Shown: positions 22,238 to 34,393, counted from the stretch's first letter. The stretch is 64,000 nt of DNA from Xanthostigma xanthostigma (GCA_963575645.1 OY754468.1:5022001-5086000); one strand, 5' to 3'. Translations and numbers: made by a program. Notes: a model not told the origin generated them from the sequence alone.

Positions 22238-22699
22238 GTATTATGTGCGACCATTGATCAAAGGAGAATATTCCACTCGCGTGCGTTTTACCGCACTCGC
22301 TGCGCTCGTGCGGCAAATTTCACGCTCATGGAATCTTCTCCTTCTCTCACTAGTCGCACAATATACTATTATTATCCATATTATGTACAAGTGGATACCA
22401 CAGTTACAGATTACGAAATAATAAACACAAATTGGTAGAATACATAATTAAATCCGAAAATCATCAGTTATATTGACAATGATACTGAATGAGTAAAGTT
22501 GCCTTAATTTCTTTTTATTAATGTCACTGTTGATATTGAAACGAATCCTACAATTCTTCATTTATCAAAATTGGTCCACTAATTTGGTCTCCAGAAGGGA
22601 ACATCTGTATCACCCACATACACATAATGGACTGTTCCTTTTGGTTGCTCAGTGTGTCATAATATGTACGGGTCCAGAATAATTATTTTTTTTTTAAAC

Positions 22700-22950
22700 C
22701 CGTTGTGCCCGACTAATTAAAAAGATACTTAATTAAAAAGATTAAATATCTTTTTAATTAGTCGAGCACAACGGTTTTTTTTTTGTTTTCAGTAATTTAT
22801 TAAGGTTTTAACTTTAATTTAAATAGTTTTATTTTAATTTCCACCAACTAGTTTTGGAGAAATCAATGAAAACATATTATCCATTTACCGAAATATAAAA
22901 AGAAATCAAGCCTCTTATTTAAAGTTGCCTTGGTGCTCGTACTACCTTAA
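22700..22950. mobile_element. Half copy of the TTAA foldback family
   Basis: Matches the central hairpin and right arm of 47308-47820, ending 'cttggtgctcgtactacc' then TTAA at 22947-22950. The left arm is absent. Confidence 0.75.
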
Positions 22951-23118
22951 AGGATTTTGGCCTCTATAATCGCGAAGCCGTGGGCGAGGGCCTGCTTCGC
23001 CAACGCCTAGCTACGCCACTGACTTCAGCCGTGTGTGAGTCGTACAGTTTTAGCCCACTTTCACCAGAAATGAGTCTGCGGAGCCCCTCGGGTACGGACC
23101 CCGGTTTAGGAAACGCTG

Positions 23119-24060
23119 CCCTACATCATACACTTTTTGATATTAATCGTGGGCGCCGACAGGATTTAAAACTTGTGTCGTAAAATGTAACCGTGCGGTT
23201 TTTTTTTCAATATCAAGCGTATTGCAAGTAATTAAGAAAATTACTATTGCACATACCGCTACACTAGCGGTGTGTACTCTATTATCGCTTTGTGCGTCAG
23301 AGCTGACTTTCGTTCATACCCCCGACGAATTTTCTTTGGTTACTTACCTCATTTCAGTCGGGGAGGTTTTAAAATGATATTTTTTGCTCGACGGGCAGAA
23401 AGCGTCCACTTTCGTCCCGCTGCGCTAAACGAAGTTGCCTCTTCCTGCCTACGTCGAGCAAAAAAATAGTATACACACCACGGGAAGTAAAGTAAGAAAG
23501 CCTAAGATCACATCTTTATATCACATCATTATATGTGATCTCAGACATTTCTTACTTTACTTCCCTAGATGTGTAATATAGGTGCTATTAATCATTTTTC
23601 AATTACAACGTTTACATCGGTATGTGCTTTATTATCGCTTTCCGCGTCAGAGCTGACTTTCGTTCATACAAAAGTTATATTACACGAAATTCATTCAAAT
23701 TGCAACTGTTTGAAATGAGGAGATTCTGTTCTATAAAACAGAACTATTTTTAGATCGATTCGCGAACTAACGCTTTTACGTATGCCGGTTTTTATCAGGA
23801 AAATTAAAGGAATTTAGTTAATCAACGCATTTTATAGACTGAATGAATATTTTTCACATTAAGTAATTTGTAATGACATATCTATGCATTTTGTTATGTT
23901 TTAAGATGATAATAAAATTCTATTCTATTCATAATTAGTACTAAAGTTCTAATTGACAATCACGAACAGCAGTTGTCGGTTGGTCTGTACGTATGTACGT
24001 ACGTCCGAGCTCTACAGATTGCAATATTTTGGTCGAATCGACTTGATTTATATTTTATTC
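23119..24060. repeat. Repeat family E region with a hairpin and a LINE tail
   Basis: 23240-23300 and 23600-23680 are two copies of the 'ttatcgctttgcgcgtcaga'-like block of family E (also 4350-4760). A near-perfect inverted repeat of 32 bp (23482-23513 / 23533-23565, 'gggaagtaaagtaagaaa') lies between them. 23830-23935 ends in an A-rich 3' UTR and (TTCTA)n, a non-LTR retrotransposon tail. Confidence 0.55.
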
Positions 24061-24739
24061 ACTTTATTTACTATCAGACCAGAACCCTATTTAAATTCAC
24101 TGAAATGTGTTCAGTAGTTAAATTTTTATTATTAAATTAATTATTAACGCAGTGGGCGGAGTGATGATTTCATTGACACACTACTGCTTTCAAATCTCAC
24201 GCATACTTTGATATAAGACGATTCAATTGGTTCCTCCACCTCCATGCTCACACCTAAACGGAAAAGGTTAAATATGGGAACAGTTTTTTTATCCTTAATG
24301 AACGATATTAAAATAAAATGTAACGATTCCTTGAAGATTTTTTATAGACTAGAACAAAAGCCGATTGATTTGCGATAAGTAGATGCATTGTTCGCTGGAA
24401 TCAGTTTTTATAAAACAGTTAACAATAATTTTTTTTGAGTAATTACCATTTGGTTTATGATTGTAGTTGTGACTTTTTTATGTTCCTGTAATGAAGTAAT
24501 CAGTTATAATTATTGATTTATTCATTCTATCGTAAAGCAATCAATCATTCTTTAAATAAGTTTATAAATTAATCAGTTGAATGTTCAGTTTAGTAATACA
24601 GAATCATAACTTATGCCTCATGTCTAAGGAATGTATTCAAAGAATCAAGCTTGCTGTGTGCACGAAACCTATACTAGCGCCGCTAGTGGGTAAAAGAGAA
24701 TTATTTAACTCACTTTTTATGGAAACCGCGACATTTTTC
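24061..24739. other. No gene recognised
   Basis: AT-rich intron sequence without recognisable exons or element ends. Confidence 0.5.
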
Positions 24740-25165
24740 TATGGTGATAAGTCGAAATTTTAGTTGGCCATGATCATAATAATGTATTAATAAGGAAAAC
24801 TACTGTTAATTTTATGTACAATAAAATGCAGATTTGTAAACCATTATATAAATAGCATAACATAAAAGGTACGTGAGAATTATTTATTTGTCAATTATGA
24901 CGTACAATATATAAATAATTAATTTGTTTACACTTACACGTAACGTCAAATTATGGCGCCACTGATCTTTATTTTCCTTAAACTGCCATCAGTACAACAG
25001 CAAGCATTTTCAGATCGCCTAGTTTTGCCTATGTTTTCTTTGTCATTAAAAAATTTATAAAAATGTAACTATTTCCACTTTTAATAAACAGTGTTCACTG
25101 ACATATTATACGGAAAATTTGAGTTCTAAGTTTCCCCTAATGCTCACCACAAACGTTCGCATCGA
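24740..25165 (+). repeat. Dispersed repeat family F, copy 1
   Basis: Collinear with 63682-64000 ('ggtgataagtc..aa..ttagttggc', 'cctatgttttctttgt', 'cttttaataaaca', 'gctcaccacaaacg'). Neither end is defined and no coding sequence is seen. Confidence 0.65.
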
Positions 25166-25181
25166 TACATTTGTAACTCCG

Positions 25182-25360
25182 CCCATACTAATATTTTATA
25201 AAAAGAGGTAAAGTTTGTAAGTTTGGATGTAGAAGGTAATCTCCGAAAATACCCACCAGATTTCAAAAAATTTTCACCAATATTTAGAATGGACCTTTAG
25301 GATGAACATAGGCTATATATTATCACGTTAAAATAAAAATGCTTTTCGCGGCATCCGTTC
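25182..25360 (+). mobile_element. Helitron 5' fragment
   Basis: 'ccatactaatattttataaa' then 'gaggtaaagtttgtaa' matches the 5' part of the short Helitron at 6076-6320. It is truncated around 'gcttttcgcggcatccgttc', before the 3' hairpin. Confidence 0.7.
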
Positions 25361-25481
25361 ACTTCTATGAACATTTTTTGTGATGTCATTCACCACCATA
25401 TTACAGTTCTGCTATCTTGATAAACCTATGCTTTACTCTAATTGAAAATCGTTAGTATTATCTTAGTTGAATATTCAATCT

Positions 25482-26060
25482 TTGAAACACGTGACTCTTT
25501 ATTGGGAGCTGGCTCCGTGCGCTCCGCTTACTAAAAATATTTGCTCAGAGCAAGTCGTTCAAAGGAGCAACACTAGACAGTACACACTACACAAGAGTGC
25601 AGACTGCAGAGGTGTGAACTGTCATCATACATGCTCAGGAGTCACTTAGCATTGCACTCAGCTATGAGCTCATTTTAATATGATTCTGATCTTATATTAT
25701 TCGCATTTCGGCTAAACTATAAAGTATAATAAAAGCTTAACAATAATACTGTTTATTGTTACAATATTATATCTTTGTCGACAACGTCAATGTGAATGGT
25801 TTAAGTCACTGTAAGCTTAGTACTATTACACTTACAGTGTGTCATCCAATATTAAATGACTGAGCAAAGATAACTCCGTACGTGCCTCTGTGGCCTGCGC
25901 TGTGTGCGCTCTGGAAATGTGCGAATACAACAGTACAGAACAGCTCAGCACAGAGCAAAAGCGCTCAGAGTGAGTTATTCACCAAAAAAGATCGACTCGC
26001 TCCACTCCGAGAAAGGAGTCGTTCATTATAAACGACTCGCTCAGGAGCGACACATCACTA
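25482..26060. mobile_element. Possible hAT-like element (right end only secure)
   Basis: The right end 'aggagcgacacatcacta' equals the complement of the TAGTGATGTG-type hAT terminus used by 38596-39213. Inside are 'gactcgctc' and 'ggagcgac' words typical of such elements. The left end is uncertain: 'gaaacacg' at about 25483 is only a 6/8 match to the right flank 'gaaacaat'. Confidence 0.4.
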
Positions 26061-26117
26061 GAAACAATATTTATTAGTAAATAAAAATATTTACCAATTT
26101 TTGAAAAAATATAAAAT

Positions 26118-26400
26118 TATTATTCAATAAATTAGAGTTTCGGTCCGGATTTGGACTTTCTTCGAAATTGAGCTAAAAATTTAAAAAAAATAAAAAATGA
26201 TATTTAATTAGTTTCTAAAAATGTCAAATTGAATTATGTTAGAATCTAATTAATAATTAATTTTTATATCTATTTATATTTTTGCTCCATTCTGATTAAG
26301 ACCCAAATCTGGACCGAAACGTGAATTTATTGAATTATTATTTTATATTTTGTCAATAGGTATATTGTTTGAAAAATTGGTCAATAATTTTATTTATTTT
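26118..26400. mobile_element. Penelope-like debris with an inverted pair of hammerhead-like motifs
   Basis: Inverted arms of ~38 bp (26118-26154 and 26302-26341) carry the ribozyme-like block on opposite strands. Minus-strand 26137-26167 reads CGAAGA - GTCC/GGAC - GAAAC. Plus-strand 26292-26322 reads CTGATTA - GACC/GGAC - GAAAC. Each has substitutions in the catalytic core, so neither is expected to cleave. Followed by 'gaaaaattggtcaataattt' as in the related copies. Confidence 0.5.
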
Positions 26401-26757
26401 AAACAAAGATTTGAATATTTATTAGTGCTTGTTATTCGTCTTTTCGGAAATTACGTAACAGAAAATTCAGAACGACGCTTCGTCCGATTATTATGCACAT
26501 TGAACTGTGCAGCTTCAAGTAGAAAAAAGTTTTGTTCTTATTGTACCAACCCAATCAAAATAGAAACGAACGTTTTGAATAGAGGGGTAATATAAAAAAA
26601 ACAGGGATGAAACAAAAATGTACATTTAAATAAACGGTTATATTTTATAGTACGTGCTTAATTATCACAGACTAGCTATTACCCGACACTTCGTCTGCAT
26701 GGAATTTTACAAAAATTTTGTTATTCAGTTCGCAGAGTTTATGAAAAGACTTACCTA

Positions 26758-27470
26758 TTACCATTCCAACCCACAAGTGGAGAATTGTGGTAGTTTAGGT
26801 CAAAAATCACTTTTCAAAAATTTTACAATATCTTTCCCCGAATCCAAAAAAACATACCTATGTTTGGAAAAACTCTGTGCGTCTGTTAGTCTGTGAACAC
26901 GATAAAGGCAAACGGATGAGCGGGTTGAAACCAAATTTGAAGAACCCGATTGTTTTTGGGGAAAATCGGCGCATGCGCAAAGGAGATGTATGCTATAACG
27001 TTGTTTTTTTTCTCATATTTTTTTACATGACGTGGAACATATTATGTAGGTAACCATGGCAACGAATAGCAAATATCATATTGAATACTAGCCATTACCC
27101 GCCTTACCTCACGCGATATCAGAGATTTAATTTTCTTTATTATAATCAAATGTCGAGTGTCGACATTTTCAGGCGCGGTCGCAGCCTGAAATTTTGGAGG
27201 GGGTCACTCACTACGCTAATAAAAATAGGTATCTGGATTAGAAATTTTGGAGGGGGTCACTCACTACACTAATAAAAAATAGGTATCTGGAATAAAATAA
27301 ACATTATTGCACAAGACACAATTTTATTTTATACATTATTTGGCAAATTTTTGAGATTTTTCAATTTGACATAGATTTTGGGGGGGGTCATGTCCCCTGT
27401 GACCCCCCCCCCCTTCGGACCGCGCCTGGACATTTTTGAAGTTCGAATGGTCCCGTCGCCCAATTGGCTG
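26758..27470 (+). mobile_element. Repeat family A copy, interrupted by a hAT MITE
   Basis: Starts 'attaccattccaacccacaa' and ends 'cccgtcgcccaattggctgg' plus a T-run. Compared with full copies it lacks the central 'agaaagttttgtt' part, and it is split at 27170 by the element below. Confidence 0.8.
27170..27428. mobile_element. hAT MITE with perfect 8-bp target duplication
   Basis: 259 bp with 11-bp inverted ends CAGGCGCGGTC/GACCGCGCCTG, flanked on both sides by gacatttt. Inside, a ~52-bp unit beginning 'gaaattttggagggggtcac' is repeated in tandem (about 27190-27294). A C-run near 27401-27413 mirrors the G-runs of the left half. Non-autonomous. Confidence 0.9.
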
Positions 27471-27552
27471 GAATTTTTTTTTTATAGACTAAGTTATTCT
27501 TTATGACATCAGCTATCTGTCAGTGAAAATTCCGTCAAATCGCGATATCTAA

Positions 27553-27628
27553 GCAATGCCAGTGGTTCAGTGGTAGAATACTCATCTGCCATGCGGGTGT
27601 CCCGGGTTCGATTCCCGACATATACGCA
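27553..27628 (+). tRNA. tRNA-Gly(GCC)-like pseudogene
   Basis: The internal promoter boxes are intact (A box TGGTTCAGTGG at 27563-27573, B box GGTTCGATTCC at 27605-27615) and the loop CTGCCAT gives anticodon GCC. The T stem is nearly perfect. The acceptor stem does not pair (GCAATGC against CATATAC), two extra bases lie before the D stem, and the anticodon stem has an A-C mismatch. It is probably a retro-copied or decayed tRNA-Gly. Confidence 0.65.
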
Positions 27629-27639
27629 ACAAATGTAAT

Positions 27640-28865
27640 TTTTATTTTTTTAGAGTTGCAAATCACACGATTAATTTTTGTTTAATAATATTATAGTATG
27701 AATGAAATTTTCGAATAATTTATACACAAATTAGTAAAAAAATTATGTGATACATATAATAAATAGCGAAAAGAACTTCCTTCCAACCGGGTGTTCCACG
27801 ACACCTCAAGCCTTTTTTTAACCACAAATTTATTTCAATTTTACACGCAGTAATCCACCACACAAGACTAAGGGTTTATTTTGCGTTACATCTTGTATAC
27901 GACGGTTGCATATAGAATAGAGTGTAGACGGCATACCAATTTGACTGTTCTGTATATTGCAAAAAGAATAAAATTGTTTGACGGACTGTTGCCTCGACGT
28001 CCACGGCGGATATGACTACAATTGGCGAAGGAAAATATACATACTCCTTTTGATTGAATCGGTTCACAATTTTCATCAAATTGCACGATACGTTCGTTTG
28101 TGTGTTTTTTTTTTGTTTTTGTTTTGAAAGCAAAGAATGTAGTTTGGTACTTTATTTATTTAAAGTGAAGTAAAATAAAAACGTGATTCTGTTGTTTCTT
28201 GTTTTAAAACTAAACATTATTTTTTTCTTTTAGGCTTTAAATGTACCATATTTAAATACCTGTTTATCACCAATAAATGGTATGCCAAGTATGTGATTCG
28301 AAGGCGATTCTTTTTTGTATTTAAAATTTTTCATCTAAAGATTGGTTTTTAGAAAATAAAGAAATGATTAACTATAATTTTATTAGTTTAGGCGAATTAG
28401 GCAACAGAAAATATGTAACAAAGGGAATTTTTAAGTTCTAAAGGGTATACTTGGGTAAGAACCCTATTTTTTTAATACCTAATTATAGAACAATTTAGTA
28501 TTTGGTAAAAATTACTTTGTTCTCAAGAATTTTGTGTTCCCTTAAATAACAATTTTGTATCGTTTAGACTATCGAGATCGGACAGAAAAATCTTTTAGGT
28601 TGTTTAATTTTCGTGTGTAAAAGAAATGAAATTTTCACTAAATACTAAAATATTTCAACATTGGTTGCTCATAATTTACAAATTTTTAAATCTATTGATA
28701 TGGGATATAAACCATGCTTTAGAGAGTACCTTTTTTCATAAAAATATGTTTTCAATTTAAAATTCGTTATAGAACATAATATTATATTCAACAGTGATAA
28801 TTAAAATAAATTACGTTTTAGTAATGGGTTTCCAAAGAAAAAAATCTTTTAGATCGAATAAGGTA
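27640..28865. other. No gene recognised
   Basis: AT-rich. The 85-codon minus frame at 27876-28133 has no known domain. No paired termini or RNA genes were seen. Confidence 0.5.
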
Positions 28866-29160
28866 TATTTATAATATAAAAAAACAGCAACATAATAGCA
28901 TATATTTCTTCTGCGCAGGCACCAATTCTCCCCAAAAACAATAAGGTCTTCATATATGCATCCTCCCAAAATTTTGTGTCAATCCGCTCATCCATTTGAC
29001 CTGTATCGTATTCACAGACAAACAAACAAACAGACTTTTCCAAAAATTCGTTTTTTGAGCTCGGGGGACTACAAAACGAATAAATATTGAAAAGTGAATG
29101 CTTATCTAAATTATTACCATTGCCCGCTTGTGGAGTTGGAATGGTAGTTAAGCGAAAGGG
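28866..29160 (-). mobile_element. Repeat family A, 5'-half copy
   Basis: Minus-strand copy covering the hairpin end ('ccattgcccgcttgtggagt') to the 'tctgcgcaggcaccaa' block. The other half is missing. The 127-codon minus ORF over it is the repeat's chance frame and is broken in sister copies. Confidence 0.75.
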
Positions 29161-29355
29161 GTACATTAAAATAGTACCTACTTGGCGTCGGTACTGTAGA
29201 ATGTTTTTATTGGGTAATCCGGGTGAGTACACACAATCAGCGTGATTCAGTCTGACTTATATATACAGATACAATCAAAATGTCTCTGTGTGCTACGTAT
29301 GTGTAGGTAGCCACCATAATAGATATATGTATGTACATTGTACAGGGTGTAAAAA

Positions 29356-29700
29356 AAAGATGGACAAGTGCGAGTAAAACTCGCGCCCGAAGGGAAATAT
29401 ATATATATATTACTTAAGTATTAAATTTGAACCAGATTAGGGTTCTGTGCTGTATGATATCCCGGAACCCTATTGTATCAAAATATGAAAGGTATCGTTA
29501 TGAGAAATACAGATATATTTTTTATATTCAAATCTTTGATTAACGTCTGATTAAAACTCTTCAATAAATAAAATTATCGACTAACTTTTCAGACAAAAGT
29601 ATATAAAAATTTATAATATATTTTTTGTTAATATATTTGTCTAAAAAATTGGTCGATAATTTTATTTATTGTATTTTTAATAGTTTTAAAGATTTTAAAG
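29356..29700. repeat. Repeat fragments, including a Penelope-like inverted repeat
   Basis: 29359-29470 resembles a common transposon phrase ('caagtgcgagt...ctcgcgcccgaaggg'). 29550-29680 has 'caataaataaaattatcgac' facing 'ggtcgataattttatttatt', the block also found at 18920, 26370, 60790 and (partly) 34480-34545 and 61090-61145. Confidence 0.5.
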
Positions 29701-29781
29701 AAAACATACGAACATCGAGCCTCCCCCCTATCTCCGAGACTACTGAGCCGAGAATTTTGAAAAAAAATTGCAGTTAATTGG

Positions 29782-29975
29782 GCGACGGGACCATTCCAAC
29801 TTCAAAATTTGACATTTGATATACCTAGTATAATAAAGAAAATAAAATTTCTGATATCGCGTGAGGTGACGCCGGTAATGGCTAGTATTCAATATGATAT
29901 TTGCTATATCGTTGCCATGGTTACCTACATAATAATATGTTCCACGTCATGTAAAAAATAATGTTTTTCTGTTAC
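29782..29975 (-). mobile_element. Repeat family A, other-half copy
   Basis: Runs from 'taattgggcgacgggaccat' to 'atatgttccacgtcatgtaa'. It precedes no matching hairpin half, so it is an independent truncated copy. Confidence 0.75.
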
Positions 29976-30560
29976 ACCCTGTCCGAAAGACCAGAGATTC
30001 TAAGGGATTGACTGATGCTACAGCGCGAGATTGCGAGAAACTGTATTATGTCTATTGTGTAACCTGGGGTGGCACTCGTAAGAAGTTTCGCGGCAGTGGT
30101 GTACAACAGTGCATTCGCAAAGTAACATCATTGTACTATCGGTGGCCACAAGACAAAATAGCTTAAGCGGAATTTTCTCTTGTTTACCTTCCGCTTTCAC
30201 TTTTTATTTTATTCAGTCAGTATTACGGAATTGAGAATTAATCCAGCATTTTCATGAAATTAAAAAAAAAAAACTTTCAACAAGTTAACCCGTATTCGCA
30301 AACTAGTTTTCATAAAAGTCCGGTTCTGGTAGGTCGATTTTATTTAAAAATTTTACTGCATATTTTAACCTTTATTAACGGTTTAATTTCAATTTTGAAA
30401 TAATTCTAAAAAAATAATTAGGCAATTTTGGATTCTAAAACATTTTTCCACCCCTAAAAGTCACCCTTAGAATGATCAGATTAGACCCATTTAAATAGGC
30501 TTTGTGCTGTGATAGATTCCAACGTGTGCGGACCCTAATTTCGATTAAATCGGTCAAAGA
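29976..30560. other. No gene recognised
   Basis: Unassigned. TTACACCCTGT (29971-29981) is the inverse of ACAGGGTGTAA (29343-29353). These could be the ends of a mariner-like element, but the match is short. Confidence 0.35.
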
Positions 30561-31135
30561 CCATATTCACCGAACGTAAGTAGTTATTTATTCGGTTCAT
30601 TTGTTCTTTAAGTAGCTAGTCCTCCGAATAAATACCAAACATAATTATATTTACTGCAGGTATAAATATATTCTGTCTTACTTCGAGGGTATAAATAATT
30701 TATTCTCCTGATAAAATAATAATGGCCGCCACATAGATAATAGTACCTAACCTATAAACGTGGAGTATTAATAAATGTCCACAGTTTGCTCTTGTTAATT
30801 TATTTATGTGTTGCCTATTAACCTTTAGCGAAGTGTATAGTCGTAAAACATTAAAGTTTGTGGAAGTTTTGTGTGCAATTGGATTAGGAGAAAACATTAT
30901 TATTTTGTGAAACTTTTTTTTGACGTTTACAGTAACGCCATCGGTCGGATTTTTGGGTGAACGTCAAAATATTCAACAAAAAGAGCAAGGAGTGTAGTGC
31001 AGTGTATATTTATTCTTTTACTAACTATTCTACCTGATATTTTGCTTGGTGAATTGAATATATTTTTTTGTTCTAACTAATAAATTTGTTCCAAAATTAG
31101 TAACTTCTATTTTTAATAATGTTCGGTGAATATGG
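30561..31135 (-). mobile_element. MITE family C, copy 2
   Basis: 575 bp with the same 15-bp termini as 6877-7436 (CCATATTCACCGAAC / GTTCGGTGAATATGG) and inverted interior order. The two copies are similar throughout, differing by small indels such as an extra ~14 bp in the centre and the loss of 'atgaattgaattatcgct'. Confidence 0.85.
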
Positions 31136-31546
31136 GCATAAGTCAGTGAAGAATTATTGTGCGAACGTCTTCTTCTCCCATAAAAACTACTCCAAGAGTA
31201 GACCATGGCGCTCCTGTATGAACTTTTTCATCATACTAAAGACATTATAATTTGACCGTCTATAGTCTACAATCTCTTTCCACATGTCCTTTTAAAATCC
31301 ACTGTGCGCTACTGTTGAAATATAGTTACAGGTAGATGTAGTATGTGCACAGGAAATTTGCAGAATTTTAAACTCGTCAGCTTTTACCCATAGATAACAA
31401 CGATTACTGGTTTTTTTTTTAAATTTCTATAAGCTTCGTTTCTGAATAGTTCAAGCAATAATTTTTAGCACCAATAAAATGTGTCTTTTTGAAGATAATG
31501 TCTAAACCTTAGTGTATTTTGTGACATTGATGCTTCTTTCCTTACA
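31136..31546. other. No gene recognised
   Basis: Unassigned AT-rich sequence, possibly decayed LINE sequence upstream of the RT end that follows. Confidence 0.4.
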
Positions 31547-31935
31547 ATGGTGTTAAAATTATTAACAGTTCCATCTATTTACATTTATCACTCTCTATGT
31601 CATTTGCAGAAATTTGTTACTAAATATCCAACTCACAGTACAATACATAGCTACCAAACGCGTAATAAGAACTCAATTATTCTTCCGAAACCAAATCTCA
31701 GTCTTTATCAAAACAGCCCCGAATACTCTGCCCTAAAATTCTATAACTGCCTTCCTATAGAACTGAAGAATTTACCTTTTCTTAAATTTAAAAGGGAGCT
31801 TAAATCATTTTTAATTAAAGCTTGTCTATATTCAGTACAAGAATTTTTTAAATTAATTTTAATTAAGAAATTTATGACTAACTCCTGCTGTATACCTATT
31901 ATGGAGAATAAATTTATCTATCTATCTATCTATGG
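31547..31935 (+). pseudogene. Non-LTR retrotransposon RT C-terminus (CR1/Jockey-like)
   Basis: A 140-codon open frame contains, in order, 'LLTVPSIYIYHSL', 'HSYQTRNKNSI', 'YSALKFYNCLPIELKNL' and 'FKRELKSFLIKACLYSVQEF'. This is the conserved tail of the RT protein, downstream of all catalytic motifs. The copy ends in (TCTA)n at 31911-31934. It is a 5'-truncated insertion, a typical outcome of target-primed reverse transcription. It is not a functional gene; the endonuclease and RT catalytic domains are absent. Confidence 0.85.
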
Positions 31936-32093
31936 TAGCATTTTCTATTTTTCTACCATGGGGGCTTAAAATTTTTTCAGACCCCTTCTTTACCTCTTCG
32001 TGAAAACTGACTCTGTATTAGTTTACTTATTACTTAGAATTTAGTTGCTTTGTTTGTTACATTATTTTTTATTTCATTTTCCATTATATAAGA

Positions 32094-32623
32094 CAGTGAT
32101 TCCCAAAGTGGTCTATATCGACCCCCAGGGGTCGACGACAACTTGCAAGGGGTCCATGTCAGCAGGAAAAAAATTGGGGGTCCATGAAATGAAAATGGGG
32201 GTCAACGATAGTGAATCTCCTAACAAAAAAAGAAACAAACGACATCGTTAACCGAAAAGATTTAAGATTAAATTTAACTAAATTGATGCCAAATGTTGAA
32301 AATTTATTAGCATCAGGTTCATCCCTTACACAAAAAGCATTTATTTTTTGCTTAGTTATTTTATGTAACAGAAAGTAAATTTTAATTTGATTGGTTTAAT
32401 TTGAATCTAATTAATAAATGTATAAAACTAAACATTTCACACTACATTTCACTACCGTTATAAATTTAAATCATTCAAAGTGAGTAGCACAATACCTGTT
32501 GTCAAAAATTAATTTGAAATTAATGAATTTGCAAAAAATCAATATCAGATAAGCAGGGGGTCTACCCCAAAGTCGAAAAACATGGCAAATGGTCTACGAG
32601 ACAAAAAAGTTTGGGGACCACTG
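32094..32623. mobile_element. hAT MITE with perfect 8-bp target duplication
   Basis: Termini CAGTGATTCCCAAAGTGGTC and ...AGTTTGGGGACCACTG belong to the widespread CAGTG(G/A)TTCCCAAA hAT type. Both sides carry atataaga. 530 bp, no transposase. The 68-codon ORF at 32045-32251 crosses the left border, so it is chance. Confidence 0.9.
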
Positions 32624-32631
32624 ATATAAGA

Positions 32632-34393
32632 GAATTACTTTTAGTTTGTTTTTACATTTTATTGTTGTAAACAAATTTTTACCAAAACGTCAAAGAACAG
32701 TTTTGTTACAATAATATTATGTTAGATTCTCGTGATTTTCGTGTTCATCAACTAGATACCTACATAGCATACATGTGTGAAACATCAGTATAGGCAAATG
32801 CATCCAATCAGGGCATTCGCTGCATTACGTAAACTCTCGCGTTGTCCTGCGCTCCCCGAATCCCACCGCACCACGTACGAATACCGACACACAAGTATTT
32901 TGTATAATATACGTATACGGGGAATTGCTGCTGGTGGTAGAGGCACCTAGTAGTGAGTAGCGAAGCTCTCTGTCTTTTGGGGTTGCCAATCAGCCTACAT
33001 CAAGTTTTATTTGTGAATTGGCTCGTGGATTGTACTCTCTGTGCCGGCCCGACAGACAAAATGAAGCTATCGCTCGTTCACGTACGGAAAATAATTATTC
33101 GTTTATGCAAATCTTTTGTCTCTCGAGCAATAAAAAAATTGAATTGCGGTAAACACTATTATAATTTTGTTGTAATGTTTACGTGTTAACTATACAAATT
33201 ATTATTTTCATGTTGCTTTGTGTGCTGTACTATAACCTCAAAATATAAAATGGGCATTCGCTATGCTTGGAAGGGAGGCGCTGAACGACCGTGCGCGCTT
33301 AGCGTCGAAAGCTAGCATTTTTACGGCACATGTACTGATATAAAATCAAGTACCAAGTACAAACATCCAATCGATCATATATTTAATAACTTATATATTG
33401 CTAGTGGAAGCGTGGTCCATGAAGTGAGACAGCAAATGACTGTTTTCTATATATTTCGTTTTACTAGACCCGTTGTGCGCAAGTGTTGCGTCTGTAGTGG
33501 GACAATTAGTAAGTGGAATAGAGCAAGCCACCTCCATTTCACAGCTTAGTTTCATGTGCAAACTGACGCTGCAACTGACGCGCATCCATTCACGGACATG
33601 AGCATGAGACTCAGAGTATAATAAGTGGACAGATGTATATATGTCTGCACCGTAGTGTTTAAGTCTTTCTCCCGATCTTTGCTAGCAATATAGAGGGTAT
33701 TAAATATATAGTTATAACTTACATTTTGTGTATTTATTATTGGAACAATTACGAATTTAACTGCATTTTTTGCACAACCCTCTATAGATAGATAGATTGT
33801 ACATTATAGACGCTCAATAGTTAAGGTCGTCAGCATCTATTGTATCGTTCACTTTGGGAAACACTGCTGCAGCGTCTATATGCACTCGCTCTGAAGAGTT
33901 TACTGTAGGTATGTTGTCACAGTATTTAAGTTTAAGTCTTTTTCCCGATCTTTGCTAGCAATATAGAGGGTATTAAATATACCTATGTATTAAATATATG
34001 CAATCGACAACTTTCGAAATTTGCCACACTGGCATTCTGCACGGAGCACTTTGATTTGATGAACCAACAGTAATGGCAAGGTTGTGGTATATAAATAGAG
34101 AGGTACCTCCTTCATACACACACACACAAGCACTTCATCATACCGCATGCGGCGGTGACACGGTATCGACGGCGGCGACGGCAGCGGTTGGGGGCAGAGA
34201 CTGTGGAGACGGCACTATGGCTTGATGAGTAGGTACACATACACACACACACACAGACTCCCGATCTACTGTTGCGCTTTTAAACTTACAAGTATACGAC
34301 GTCATCTTCTTTTACCGCGACGACGGTGTACCTACTCCTGTACGGGGTGTTCAAAAACAAAGAATTGTGTACGACTTGTCAGTAATACCAAAT
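32632..34393. repeat. Unassigned intron sequence with a ~55-bp direct repeat
   Basis: 33656-33708 and 33925-33983 both read 'ttaagtctttctcccgatct'-like then 'gctagcaatatagagggtat'. A (CA)n tract lies at 34112-34128 and another at 34228-34254. 34140-34220 is a GC-rich patch (gcggcg repeats) without a recognisable exon. No gene found. Confidence 0.5.

Larger units (their letters stand above)
21100..23118. mobile_element. hAT-like element in intron 3, with nested repeats
   Basis: Terminal inverted repeats CAGCGTTTCCTAAAC/GTTTAGGAAACGCTG (15 bp, perfect) are flanked by ccctaaat and ccctacat, a 7/8 match to an 8-bp target duplication, which is the hAT pattern. No hAT transposase was recognised. 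The 2-kb interior holds two tandem TIR units (21454-22237), a half copy of the TTAA foldback (22700-22950) and a terminus of another family (23004-23018, TAGCTACGCCACTG). Confidence 0.75.

Noticed and set aside
25870-26060. Second LIM domain of the LMO4-like gene (Cys-rich frame 'CASVACAVCALEMC')
   Set aside because: The Cys/His spacing does not fit a LIM finger, there is no good acceptor/donor pair, and the stretch ends in a hAT-type terminus.
29343-29981. mariner-like element with ends ACAGGGTGTAA/TTACACCCTGT
   Set aside because: Only 11 bp match, no TA duplication could be fixed, and the interval contains unrelated repeat pieces.
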